Assembly: GCF_000242255.2 (NCBI RefSeq)
Contig: NC_017033.1
Location: 2,429,110 to 2,493,109, forward strand
Direction of reading: 5' to 3'
DNA length: 64,000 nucleotides
Origin: Frateuria aurantia DSM 6220
Lineage (GTDB): Bacteria > Pseudomonadota > Gammaproteobacteria > Xanthomonadales > Rhodanobacteraceae
Shown: positions 7,939 through 17,643 of the stretch, piece by piece
Layout of the letters: every line of letters begins with the position of its first letter
Position numbering within the stretch: the stretch's first letter is position 1
Position numbers and translations under genes: made by a program
Notes under the pieces: model-generated
The model's database searches: none
Told to the model about the DNA's origin: nothing
The model's input: the letters and a program-made list of their open reading frames with translations, nothing else

Positions 7939-9993
7939 TTACCAGATCTTGACCCGCTGTGCCGCCGGCCGCCACATCGGCTGGCCCGGCTTCACGTTGA
8001 AGGCCTTGTAGAAGTCCGGAATATTCGACATCGGACCATTCACCCGCCACTTGGCCGGCGCATGCACGTCGCTGAGCAGCCCCTGCCGCAGCAGGCCTTC
8101 ACGCTCCTGCGACAACCAGCCCAGGGCATAGCCCAGGAAAAAACGCTGCAACGGCATCAAGCCGGCCACAGGCTTGCCGGCCTTGTATTCAGCCGTCTGT
8201 TTGAAGGCATCCAGACCCAGCAGGATGCCGCCGAAGTCGGCAATGTTCTCACCCAGGCTGGCCTGGCCATTGATATGCAGGCCGGGCAAGGGCTGATAGG
8301 CATTGAACTGGTTCACCATCACCTGGGCTCGCGCCTGGAAGCGGCTGGCATCCTGTGCCGTCCACCAATCCTTGAGATTGCCCTGGGCATCGAACTGGCG
8401 GCCTTCGTCATCGAAACCGTGGGTCATCTCGTGACCAATGGTCGAGGCGGCGGCATAGCCGTAAACCACCGCGTCATCCAGCTGATCGTCCTTGAAACCG
8501 GGAATCATGAACTGCGCGGCCGGCAGCACGATCTCGTTGTTGGACGGGTTGTAATAGGCGTTGTAGGTCTGCGGCGTCATATCCCATTCGCTGCGATCCA
8601 CCGGCTTGCCGAACTTGGAGACCATGTCAGCAAACTCCCAGCGACGCCCGGCCATCACGTTCTGAGCGTAGGATTCGCGACCGATCTGCAGGCTGGAATA
8701 ATCCTTCCAGTGGTCGGGATAACCCACCTTCTTGGTGATCGCCGCCAGCTTGGCCTCAGCCTTGGCCTTGGTTTCCGGGCTCATCCAGTCCAGCTTGCGG
8801 ATCCGCGCGGCATAAGCCGTTCGTATCGCCTCGACCATGGCGTTGTAACGGGCCTTGCTGGCCGCCGGGAAATAGTCCTTGACGTAGATCCGCCCCAGGA
8901 TCATGCCCAGCGTCTGATTCTCTGCACGCAGTACGCGCTTCCAGCGCGGGCGCTGCTGCTGCTGACCGGTCAGAACCTTGCCGTAGAAGTCGAAGTGCTC
9001 GTCATCGAAACGCTGGCCCAGAAAGCTGGAATACGCATCGACCAGATGCAGGCGCAGATAGTCCTGCAATACGGGCACCGGCGTGGAGGCCAACAGTTTC
9101 TGCAAGCCGGCAAAGAAGTCCGGCTGGCCGACGTTCAGCTGATCCGGAGCCAGCTTCCAGGCCGCGAGGCGGACCTGCCAGTCGATGGCCGGCGTATACT
9201 TCCGGGTCATCTCCGCCGGGGTCAGCAAATTGTAGTTCTTCTGCGGGTCACGCAAGGCTTCCAACGGGCGCGAGACCCCGGCCAGCGCCGTCTCGAAAGC
9301 CATCACCTTGGTCGCCCGGGCGTCAGCGTCCGCCGCCGAGACGCCCTGCAGCTGGAACAGCTTCTGCAGATGCTGCACATAGGCCTGACGCACCTTGGCG
9401 ACACCGGCCTCCTTGTTGAAGTAGTAGCTCTGATCCGGCAGACCCAGGCCACCCTGGCTCAGATGGACGGCCATGCGATCACTGGCCTTCTCGTCCTGAT
9501 AGACGCCGGCACTGAACAGCACATCAACCCCCAAGGGCTGCAACGCGAAGCCGGCATCCAGGACCGAGGCCAGATCATGCGCGGCATCGATGCGAGCCAG
9601 CTCATCCTGCAGCGGCGCCAGACCCAGCTTGTCGGCCAGCCCCTGGTTCATCGCCGTGCTCCAGAAATCACCGATCTTCTGCTGATCACTGCCCGCCGGC
9701 GCATGCGCCTTGGCGGCCGCCTCGCTGATCTTGCGCAGGTCGGCATAAAGCTCGTTCTGCACTTCCTGACCGATGCCCCACTGTGATTCCGAGGCGGGAA
9801 TCGGATGCGCCTTCAACCAGGCGCCATTGGCATAACTGAAAAAATCCACGCCCGGATCGACCGAATGATCGATATGCGAGGCCAGCACGTCATTCGTCGC
9901 GCCCGCCTGGGTCACCGCCTGGGCCAACATCGGCGTGGCCGCCAAGGCCGAAACCAGCAGGCCGCGGCGCAGTGTGGAAAGAACAGGATTCAT
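7939..9993 (-). CDS. M13 family zinc metallopeptidase (PepO/neprilysin type)
   Basis: A 684-residue secreted endopeptidase of family M13, normally acting on peptides in the periplasm or outside the cell. The start at 9993 gives a signal peptide cleaved around A-Q-A; alternative GTG 10005 and ATG 10002 starts are in frame and the ribosome site (AAGGG) does not settle the choice. The zinc site is H521-E-M-T-H525 with the third ligand E582 in ENIAD. The C-terminus carries the V-x-P-G-Q-P-M-W motif typical of the family. Length matches bacterial M13 enzymes (about 680-700). It follows its own promoter region and is not clearly in an operon with the downstream lipoprotein. Confidence 0.95.
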   Translation of the reverse strand: MNPVLSTLRRGLLVSALAATPMLAQAVTQAGATNDVLASHIDHSVDPGVDFFSYANGAWLKAHPIPASESQWGIGQEVQNELYADLRKISEAAAKAHAPAGSDQQKIGDFWSTAMNQGLADKLGLAPLQDELARIDAAHDLASVLDAGFALQPLGVDVLFSAGVYQDEKASDRMAVHLSQGGLGLPDQSYYFNKEAGVAKVRQAYVQHLQKLFQLQGVSAADADARATKVMAFETALAGVSRPLEALRDPQKNYNLLTPAEMTRKYTPAIDWQVRLAAWKLAPDQLNVGQPDFFAGLQKLLASTPVPVLQDYLRLHLVDAYSSFLGQRFDDEHFDFYGKVLTGQQQQRPRWKRVLRAENQTLGMILGRIYVKDYFPAASKARYNAMVEAIRTAYAARIRKLDWMSPETKAKAEAKLAAITKKVGYPDHWKDYSSLQIGRESYAQNVMAGRRWEFADMVSKFGKPVDRSEWDMTPQTYNAYYNPSNNEIVLPAAQFMIPGFKDDQLDDAVVYGYAAASTIGHEMTHGFDDEGRQFDAQGNLKDWWTAQDASRFQARAQVMVNQFNAYQPLPGLHINGQASLGENIADFGGILLGLDAFKQTAEYKAGKPVAGLMPLQRFFLGYALGWLSQEREGLLRQGLLSDVHAPAKWRVNGPMSNIPDFYKAFNVKPGQPMWRPAAQRVKIW

Positions 9994-10192
9994 CGCGTGC
10001 ATCACCCTTCAGAACATGAAACCGATCCGCCGCAAACGGCGAAAGACATGCGAGTGATTGTGGCTGGGCCAGCCTGCACGACAAGTGCCAGACGTTGGGT
10101 ATTTCCACGCCTGGCAAGAGAAGCCCCGTGCCCGGACACACCGCTGCCCGGAGCCGTTCACTGGACTTGCAGGGTGCCGCCGAGACGGCAAA

Positions 10193-10399
10193 TCAGGCTC
10201 GGCCGGAGAACGTCCCGCGGGCAACCATTCTTGCGGTATCCAGCGCCAGCCCCAGCAGGAACACCATGCCCACGCCTCGCATCACCGGCGAGGACTCGCT
10301 GACAAAGGTCACCCCGATAAACAGCAGCGCCAGCGCGCAAACCGGAAAGCTGCGTGCGGCAGGCACGGCACGAGCATCGCCAGCAGTGAAAGTGCGCAT
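10193..10399 (-). CDS. Small hypothetical membrane protein
   Basis: A 68-residue protein with one or two hydrophobic helices (V-C-A-L-A-L-L-F-I-G-V-T-F, then G-V-G-M-V-F-L-L-G-L-A-L). The ATG at 10399 is preferred because a G-rich ribosome site (GGGGGGA) lies about seven bases upstream; the ATG at 10405 is too close to that site. No family was recognised. It lies between the M13 peptidase and the serS group, on the same strand as both. It may be a genuine small membrane protein, but coding evidence is limited to hydrophobic pattern and ribosome site. Confidence 0.5.
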   Translation of the reverse strand: MRTFTAGDARAVPAARSFPVCALALLFIGVTFVSESSPVMRGVGMVFLLGLALDTARMVARGTFSGRA

Positions 10400-10583
10400 C
10401 TTCATTCCCCCCAATGAACGGCATGCCAAAGCGGCATCCCTGATGACGGCTTTGACTATAAAAGTACGCCGGCATGCATAGCAAGCGACTGAATGTACAT
10501 TGATCACACAGGCAACCGCTCCCGGCTCCAGTCAGCCGGTTCAGATGAACAGGTGTAAGAGAACTGGCGCGCGTCGAAGGAAC

Positions 10584-10616
10584 GGCAGGCGGCAAGGTGG
10601 AGCTTTGCCGCCTGCC
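10584..10616 (-). terminator. 12-bp perfect hairpin after serS-linked gene
   Basis: Perfect inverted repeat GGCAGGCGGCAA / TTGCCGCCTGCC with a nine-base loop, starting just beyond the stop codon of the minus-strand membrane-protein gene at 10620. It lacks a clear T-tract, so it may be a weak terminator or an mRNA-stabilising 3' hairpin. Confidence 0.5.
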
Positions 10617-10619
10617 TCG

Positions 10620-10982
10620 TCAGGAACGTCGAGGCTTGCCGCGGATCAGCGCCATGACCATGCCGGCCATGATCAGCACCGGGATGGCGCCACCCAGCAT
10701 CAGGATCAGCATATCGGGCCGACGCAGTGCAATCGGCAAGGCCTGGGAGATCACGCCGAAGGCCAGGGCGGCCCAGCGCATGCCGGGCTTGCGCCGGCAC
10801 TGGATCAAAGCCCACAGGCTGCAGGCGGCGGCAGGCACGGTCAGATACCAGTCCAGTGCATGCATCGGCCAGACCAGGGCGAAGGCCATCCGGCCTAGCA
10901 GTATCAGCAGCAGGCCACCGTGGAACAGCAGCGAACTGCCCTGCTCCACATTGAAGGCGGCCCGGTCGACTGGGCTGCTCAT
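10620..10982 (-). CDS. Hypothetical four-helix membrane protein downstream of serS
   Basis: A 120-residue inner-membrane protein with about four hydrophobic segments (residues 20-40, 43-60, 70-85, 93-112) and a basic C-terminus (R-G-K-P-R-R-S). No named family was recognised. It begins 16 bases after the serS stop on the same strand and ends at a strong hairpin, so it is very probably the last gene of a serS transcript. In related genomes crcB often sits near rarA and serS, but this protein lacks the CrcB signature G-x-x-G-x-x-x-R-[FY]. Confidence 0.6.
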   Translation of the reverse strand: MSSPVDRAAFNVEQGSSLLFHGGLLLILLGRMAFALVWPMHALDWYLTVPAAACSLWALIQCRRKPGMRWAALAFGVISQALPIALRRPDMLILMLGGAIPVLIMAGMVMALIRGKPRRS

Positions 10983-10998
10983 GATGACGGCCGGCGTT

Positions 10999-12604
<1,606 letters not shown>

Positions 12605-13906
12605 TCAACGGTCGGCGTCTTCGTCCCATTGCCGCAGCTGCTCCAGCTTCTGGCCGATCTGGATTTCAAGGCCGCGTGGCGTGGGCCGGTACCAGCGTGG
12701 CTCGTCCATATCTTCGGGCAGATAGGTCTCGCCGGCGGCATAGGCATTGGGCTCGTCATGGGCATACCGGTATTCATGACCGTAGCCCAACTCTTTCATG
12801 AGCTTGGTCGGCGCGTTGCGCAGGTGCACCGGCACTTCGCGGCTGTGATCCTGGGCCACGAAGGCCCGCGCCTGGTTGTAGGCGTTGTAGCCGGCATTGC
12901 TCTTGGCGGCCACGGCCAGATAGATCACCGCCTGACCCAGCGCCAGCTCGCCTTCCGGGCTGCCCAGCCGCTCGTAGGTCAGGGCCGCGTCATTGGCGAT
13001 CTGCATCGCCCTTGGGTCGGCCAGACCGATGTCCTCCCAGGCCATCCGCACAATGCGGCGGGACAGATAACGCGGATCGGCACCACCATCGAGCATGCGC
13101 GTCAGCCAGTACAGCGCGGCATCGGGATGAGAGCCGCGCACCGACTTGTGCAGGGCCGAGATCTGGTCGTAGAAATTGTCGCCCCCCTTGTCGAAACGCC
13201 GGCTGTTGAGCGAGAGCGCATTCTGGACAAAGTCCGCATCGACATGGCGGATGTTCGAGGCCCGTGCCGCGGTCTGGGTCTGCTCCAGCAGGTTCAGCAG
13301 CCGACGCGCATCGCCATCGGCATAGCCGATAATGGTGTCGCGGGCCAGATCGTCGAACTCCAGATCCCCCAGCGCCTTGGCACTGGCCCGCTGCAGCAGC
13401 TGCTGCAGCTCGGTATCGGTCAATGACTTCAGCACATAGACCTGGGCCCGTGACAGCAGCGCCGAGTTCACCTCAAAGGAGGGGTTTTCGGTGGTCGCAC
13501 CGATGAAAGTAACCAGCCCGTTTTCGGCATAGGGCAGCAGCGCATCCTGCTGGGACTTGTTGAAACGATGGATTTCATCGACGAACAGAATGGTATGCCG
13601 CCCCATCGCCAGATGGTGCTGGGCCTGCTCCATCGCCGCACGGATGTCCTTGACCCCGGAGAACACCGCCGACAAGGCGATGAACTCGCACCGGAAGGCC
13701 GTGGCGGTCAGCCGTGCCAGGGTGGTCTTGCCGACCCCGGGCGGCCCCCAGAAGATCATCGAATGCGGTTTGCCGGACTGGAAGGCCAGACGCAAGGGCT
13801 TGCCCGGCCCCAGCAGATGGGTCTGGCCGATGACCTCATCCAGGCTTCCAGGACGCAAGGCCTCGGCCAGCGGCGCCGTCGGCTCCTGGGTGAACAGATC
13901 AGCCAT
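12605..13906 (-). CDS. rarA: Replication-associated recombination protein A (RarA/MgsA)
   Basis: A 433-residue AAA+ ATPase of the RarA/MgsA/WRNIP1 family, which works at stalled replication forks. The start at 13906 is supported by a GGAGGG site seven bases upstream, which lies inside a longer in-frame extension beginning at 13921. Walker A is G-P-P-G-V-G-K-T-T near residue 55, Walker B is I-L-F-V-D-E-I-H-R-F near residue 110, and sensor 1 is the T-T-E-N-P-S-F-E segment. The C-terminal half has the family tetramerisation region with G-S-H-P-D-A-A-L-Y-W and Y-L-P-E-D. It is upstream of serS on the same strand, a neighbourhood common in gammaproteobacteria. Confidence 0.97.
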   Translation of the reverse strand: MADLFTQEPTAPLAEALRPGSLDEVIGQTHLLGPGKPLRLAFQSGKPHSMIFWGPPGVGKTTLARLTATAFRCEFIALSAVFSGVKDIRAAMEQAQHHLAMGRHTILFVDEIHRFNKSQQDALLPYAENGLVTFIGATTENPSFEVNSALLSRAQVYVLKSLTDTELQQLLQRASAKALGDLEFDDLARDTIIGYADGDARRLLNLLEQTQTAARASNIRHVDADFVQNALSLNSRRFDKGGDNFYDQISALHKSVRGSHPDAALYWLTRMLDGGADPRYLSRRIVRMAWEDIGLADPRAMQIANDAALTYERLGSPEGELALGQAVIYLAVAAKSNAGYNAYNQARAFVAQDHSREVPVHLRNAPTKLMKELGYGHEYRYAHDEPNAYAAGETYLPEDMDEPRWYRPTPRGLEIQIGQKLEQLRQWDEDADR

Positions 13907-14091
13907 GCGGCGGCCCTCCATCTGCTACCGCACTCGCCCGGCAGGAACCGCTGCCGGTCAGGCAGACCATCCGCCGGCTGGTCCGCGGCCGCCACGCGGC
14001 GACGCACCTCGTCATGTCAAAAGAATTCGGGTCCATTCGGCCATGATACGCCTGCCGTCAAGCCTCGACCTGCCTGGACAGGTTCAACGGC

Positions 14092-15087
14092 TCAAGGCGG
14101 CATCGGCTCGACATGGGGAAAGCGGACCCGGGCGATAGGCCCCTGCAGGGGATCATGTTCCAGCTCCAGGGGCCAGCCATAGCGTTCGCTGATCCGATAG
14201 GCGATCGCGATTTCGAAACCATGCCGATCGCTTTCCTCCGCCAGGGCCATCATATGCTGGGTACCTGTGCTGCTGGAGACCAGCAGGCTGTCGACCAGAA
14301 TGCTCAAGGTGATCTGCCCACCGCGCTGCTGTCGATGGGCATTGCGGATCAGTTGCCAGCACATCACCGCGAAAGCCTTGGGGGAAGCCTTCAGGGCAAA
14401 ACAGGCCGATTCATGCAGATGCAGCTCGGTATCACTGTAGTCCAGCAGTCCACGGGCATGCTCCAGCTCCTGTTGCAGGACCTCGTTGATCACGAAGACC
14501 TGTTCATGGGTCCCGTTGTCAGACTCCCGGGCCAGCAACAGCAAGGCATCGACCATGATTTCCAGTTCACGGGTCGCGCGCCGGATCCGGTGCAGCGAAC
14601 GCAGTCCGGAGGGGCTGATGAACTGGTCGCCGCTCAAGGTATCGACCGACATCTTGATCATCGTCAGCGGGCTGCGCAGCTCGTGGCTGGCATCCCGGGT
14701 AAAGCTGCGTTCGCGGGCATCAAAGCCGCGGACGCGCTCCAGCAGCACCTGCATCACATCGCCCAGCGAACGCAGGTCCGGATCCCCCAGGTCGGTCAGC
14801 GACAGATGGGAGTGCGGGGTGGTTTCCTGCAGGGGGCGGTCCACGCTCAGCGCCGCCATGCGGGCCAGTTCCAGCACCGGGTGCCAGGCTCGGCGCTCCC
14901 ACCACCAGACCAGGGCCGCCGCCAGCACGGCACCGACCACGCCCAGCCACAGCGGTACCCAGCTTTCGCTGACCAGCCAGCCCAGCAGCACCATGCTGCC
15001 GGCCAGGCCGGCAAAGATCCAGTTGGCGATCAGGCGGTGGGCACGCCATTGCCGGGCATTGCGTCGTCGGGCTTGCTCACGTTCCAC
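14092..15087 (-). CDS. Two-component sensor kinase with eroded ATPase domain
   Basis: A 331-residue membrane sensor kinase partnered with the response regulator just upstream. The GTG at 15087 is chosen because an AGG site precedes it and the frame before it overlaps the regulator gene. Two adjacent membrane helices (about 19-39 and 43-63) leave almost no periplasmic loop, so sensing would be in the membrane or cytoplasm. A linker of about 65 residues leads to a normal dimerisation box, A-S-H135-E-L-R-S-P-L. The ATPase domain keeps an N-box-like L-I-R-N-A, but the D-x-G-x-G motif is not recognisable and the usual G-x-G-L-G-L-A-I appears only as H-G-F-E-I-A-I-A. Kinase activity is uncertain; it could act mainly as a phosphatase or as part of a heterodimer. 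Confidence 0.85.
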   Translation of the reverse strand: MEREQARRRNARQWRAHRLIANWIFAGLAGSMVLLGWLVSESWVPLWLGVVGAVLAAALVWWWERRAWHPVLELARMAALSVDRPLQETTPHSHLSLTDLGDPDLRSLGDVMQVLLERVRGFDARERSFTRDASHELRSPLTMIKMSVDTLSGDQFISPSGLRSLHRIRRATRELEIMVDALLLLARESDNGTHEQVFVINEVLQQELEHARGLLDYSDTELHLHESACFALKASPKAFAVMCWQLIRNAHRQQRGGQITLSILVDSLLVSSSTGTQHMMALAEESDRHGFEIAIAYRISERYGWPLELEHDPLQGPIARVRFPHVEPMPP

Positions 15088-15130
15088 GATGGCTACCTGT
15101 GTGCTGCAGCGGCGGAACGGCTGGCTGGAC

Positions 15131-15856
15131 TCAGGCTCCGCGCTTGAGAATTTCCGCGTCGAGATCCGACAGCCGATAACCCGCTGAATGGATGGTATGC
15201 AGCAACGGCCGGTCGAAGGGCTTGTCGATGACCCGCCGCAGATTGTAAAGATGGGAACGCAAGGTGTCCGAGTCGGGCAAGGTATCGCCCCAGATCTCGC
15301 GTTCGATGTCACGACGACTGACCACTCGCGGCGATTCGCGCATCAGAATCGCCAGCAGCTTGAGGCCGATCGGCGAGATCGAGAGCTCCCGGCCGGCCCG
15401 TGTCAGGCGCAGGGTCGAGGTATCCAGGGTCATGTCGCCTACACTCAGCACCTCGGTCGAGGTCTGCCGGCGGTCGCGCCGGATCAGGGCGCGCAGTCGT
15501 GCCTCCAGTTCACGCACTTCGAAAGGCTTGACCAGATAATCATCCGCTCCCGATTCCAGGCCCAGCAGCTTGTCTTCCAGCCGGTCGCGCGCAGTCAGCA
15601 TCAGCACCGGCGTTGCCTTCTTGCCATCCTTGCGCAGCTTGCGGCAGACATCGAGACCATCGATGCCCGGCAGCATCAGATCCAGCACCACCACGTCATA
15701 ACTGTTGGACACGGCCAGATGCAGGCCACTGACTCCGTCGGCGGCATAGTCCACCGAATACCCCTTGCGCTCCAGATGCTCGCCAATCATTTCGGCGATC
15801 TGGCGATGGTCTTCGACCAGCAGGATCAGGCCGGATTGCTCGTCTCGGGCACTCAT
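15131..15856 (-). CDS. OmpR-family DNA-binding response regulator
   Basis: A 241-residue response regulator. The receiver domain (about 9-125) shows the acidic pair E15-D16, the phospho-acceptor D59 in V-V-L-D-L-M-L-P-G, T88 and K110 in V-K-P-F-E. The C-terminal winged helix (about 135-235) has the OmpR/PhoB pattern ending in H-S-A-G-Y-R-L. The start at 15856 has GAGG eight bases upstream and begins the protein properly; an extension to 15904 is unlikely. It precedes the sensor kinase gene with a 43-base gap, so the two are probably one transcript. The signal and regulon cannot be told from the sequence. Confidence 0.95.
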   Translation of the reverse strand: MSARDEQSGLILLVEDHRQIAEMIGEHLERKGYSVDYAADGVSGLHLAVSNSYDVVVLDLMLPGIDGLDVCRKLRKDGKKATPVLMLTARDRLEDKLLGLESGADDYLVKPFEVRELEARLRALIRRDRRQTSTEVLSVGDMTLDTSTLRLTRAGRELSISPIGLKLLAILMRESPRVVSRRDIEREIWGDTLPDSDTLRSHLYNLRRVIDKPFDRPLLHTIHSAGYRLSDLDAEILKRGA

Positions 15857-16289
15857 CGTAGAACCTCGAATTTTCACGTTTGTGAAGACGCCCCATCTAA
15901 GCATGAGCTGATGTGTTCTTGGCGTGAAATCGCGTCCACAAAAGCATCAAACCAGCGCTTGACGGCCAACCAGCCGCACCGCATGGAAGTTCTATGGGCC
16001 AGCCTGGAAATGCCTATGGCCGAATGATCGTGGGCCGTGCATCGATCCCGGCACAGGCATCGGCGGTGTCGCATCGACCAGACCATGACGGCGCCCTGCC
16101 ATAAAGATGCCGGGCGTGATCACCACCTGCCGGCACCTCGCTGCACGCACCACCGACGGAGCCGCCAGACCGCCACCCGGCCAGCGCTGCCCAAGCGGGC
16201 AAGCCGGGCTTGCGCCACAGCCGACCCGCCCGGCACCGGTATGGAGCCTGATCAGCCGATATGGGCGAGGGGCGTCAACGGCGGCGACT
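15857..16289. other. Gene-free stretch upstream of response regulator
   Basis: About 430 bases between the response regulator start and the 3' end of tesA. The promoter of the two-component operon must lie in the left part. Short open frames here look like chance (Arg/Pro/His rich). No tRNA or T-tract terminator was seen. Confidence 0.45.
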
Positions 16290-16931
16290 TCAAGGATGGT
16301 GCGAGGCTGCTTCGGCCGGCTGCAGCAGCGGCTGCAGCCGGGGCCAGATATGGTCCAGGACCCTGGGCTCGGCATCCGCGACCGGATGCAGGCCGTCGGC
16401 CTGCATCAGCTCCAGATGCTGGGCCACGCCATCGAGCATAAATGGCACCAATGCAACGTGCTCAGCCTGGGCGATCTGGACATAGACCTGCGCCAGACCA
16501 TCACGATAACGCGGCCCGTAGTTGACCGGCAGTTCGATCCCCAGCAGCAGCACGCGTGCGCCAGCGCCACGGGCGGCCTTGACCATGGCCGTGAGGTTGG
16601 CTTTGAGCGCCGGCAGGGGCAATCCACGCAAACCGTCATTGGCCCCCAGTTCGATCACCACCAAAGCCGGACGTCGATTCGCCAGCAGCGCCGGCAGCCG
16701 TGCGCGGCCGCTGAGCGAGGTCTCGCCGCTGATGCTGGCATTGACCACCTGCCACGGCGGCCTCATCTTGGACAGGCGCTGCCCCAGCAAGGCCACCCAA
16801 CCGGCTTGTTCAGGGATATTGTGGGCCGCCGACAAGGAGTCTCCGACCACCAGCAGCGTCGACGGCGCCGCCGAGGCGGCCTGTACCAGCCCAGGCCCCA
16901 TGGCCAGCAGAAAACACAGGAAAAAACGCAT
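16290..16931 (-). CDS. tesA: TesA-like GDSL esterase (acyl-CoA thioesterase I / lysophospholipase)
   Basis: A 213-residue SGNH/GDSL hydrolase exported to the periplasm. It has a signal peptide of about 20 residues (hydrophobic F-F-L-C-F-L-L-A-M, cleavage near A-S-A-A). Block I is G-D-S32-L-S with the nucleophile serine, block III is G-A-N-D-G-L-R-G, and the Asp/His pair is in D-G-L-H-P near the C-terminus. Length agrees with E. coli TesA. It is divergent from ybbA, as in E. coli, but the two ATG start codons share the same CATG palindrome, so there is no intergenic region. The substrate range of TesA enzymes is broad; none can be assigned here. Confidence 0.95.
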   Translation of the reverse strand: MRFFLCFLLAMGPGLVQAASAAPSTLLVVGDSLSAAHNIPEQAGWVALLGQRLSKMRPPWQVVNASISGETSLSGRARLPALLANRRPALVVIELGANDGLRGLPLPALKANLTAMVKAARGAGARVLLLGIELPVNYGPRYRDGLAQVYVQIAQAEHVALVPFMLDGVAQHLELMQADGLHPVADAEPRVLDHIWPRLQPLLQPAEAASHHP

Positions 16932-17643
16932 GACAGCTTTGCCTCAACCGATGCTTGCAGTCCGTCATCTTAGCAAGACCGTGACCGCGCCCGACGGCAG
17001 CCGACTGGAGATCCTGCGGGATATCGAGCTGCGGATCGAGCGGGGCGCGAGTTGCGCCATCGTCGGCAGTTCAGGCTCGGGCAAGACCACCTTGCTGGGC
17101 CTGCTGGCAGGGCTGGACCTGCCCAGCGCCGGCGAGGTGGTCCTGGCCGGGCAGTCGCTGCAGAGCATGGACGAGGAAGCCCGTGCGGCCTTGCGGCGAC
17201 GACTGGTCGGCTTCGTATTCCAGTCCTTTCATCTGCTGCCGGCCCTGACGGCCGAAGAAAACGTGATGCTGCCACTGGAGCTGGAAGGCATCCCCGGTGC
17301 CCGCGAGCGTGCCCGTCAGGCCTTGCAGGATGTCGGTCTGGCGGATCGGCTGCGGCACTACCCTTCCCATTTGTCGGGCGGCGAGCAGCAACGGGTCGCG
17401 ATCGCCCGTGCGTTTGTGCATGGCCCGGAGCTGCTGTTCGCGGATGAACCCACCGGCAATCTGGACGGTCGTACCGGGCACAGCATCGTCGAGCTGCTGT
17501 TCCGGCTCAATCGCGAGCGAGCGACCACCCTGGTGCTGGTCACCCACGATCCGGCGCTGGCCGCGCTGTGTACGCAACAGGTCGAAGTGCATGAAGGTCG
17601 CTTGCTGGATCAGGCCGCCCGCCCCCGCCAGGTGCGCGCGTGA
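16930..17643 (+). CDS. ybbA: ABC transporter ATP-binding protein (YbbA/LolD-like)
   Basis: A 237-residue ABC ATPase of the MacB/LolD/YbbA group. Walker A is G-S-S-G-S-G-K-T-T near residue 45, the Q-loop is F-Q-S-F, the signature L-S-G-G-E-Q-Q-R lies near 150, and Walker B is L-L-F-A-D-E-P-T-G-N-L-D. The ATG at 16930 has AGGA eight bases upstream; the ATG at 16951 is an alternative that would avoid overlapping the tesA start codon. It pairs with the large permease that follows with a four-base overlap. In E. coli this pair has been suggested to export or extract envelope compounds; the substrate is not established. Confidence 0.95.
   Translation: MTALPQPMLAVRHLSKTVTAPDGSRLEILRDIELRIERGASCAIVGSSGSGKTTLLGLLAGLDLPSAGEVVLAGQSLQSMDEEARAALRRRLVGFVFQSFHLLPALTAEENVMLPLELEGIPGARERARQALQDVGLADRLRHYPSHLSGGEQQRVAIARAFVHGPELLFADEPTGNLDGRTGHSIVELLFRLNRERATTLVLVTHDPALAALCTQQVEVHEGRLLDQAARPRQVRA

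Noticed and set aside
7915-9786. A 623-codon open frame antisense to the M13 peptidase
   Set aside because: The peptidase on the other strand has all catalytic motifs. The antisense frame has Gln/His/Arg/Gly-heavy composition typical of shadow frames in GC-rich DNA.
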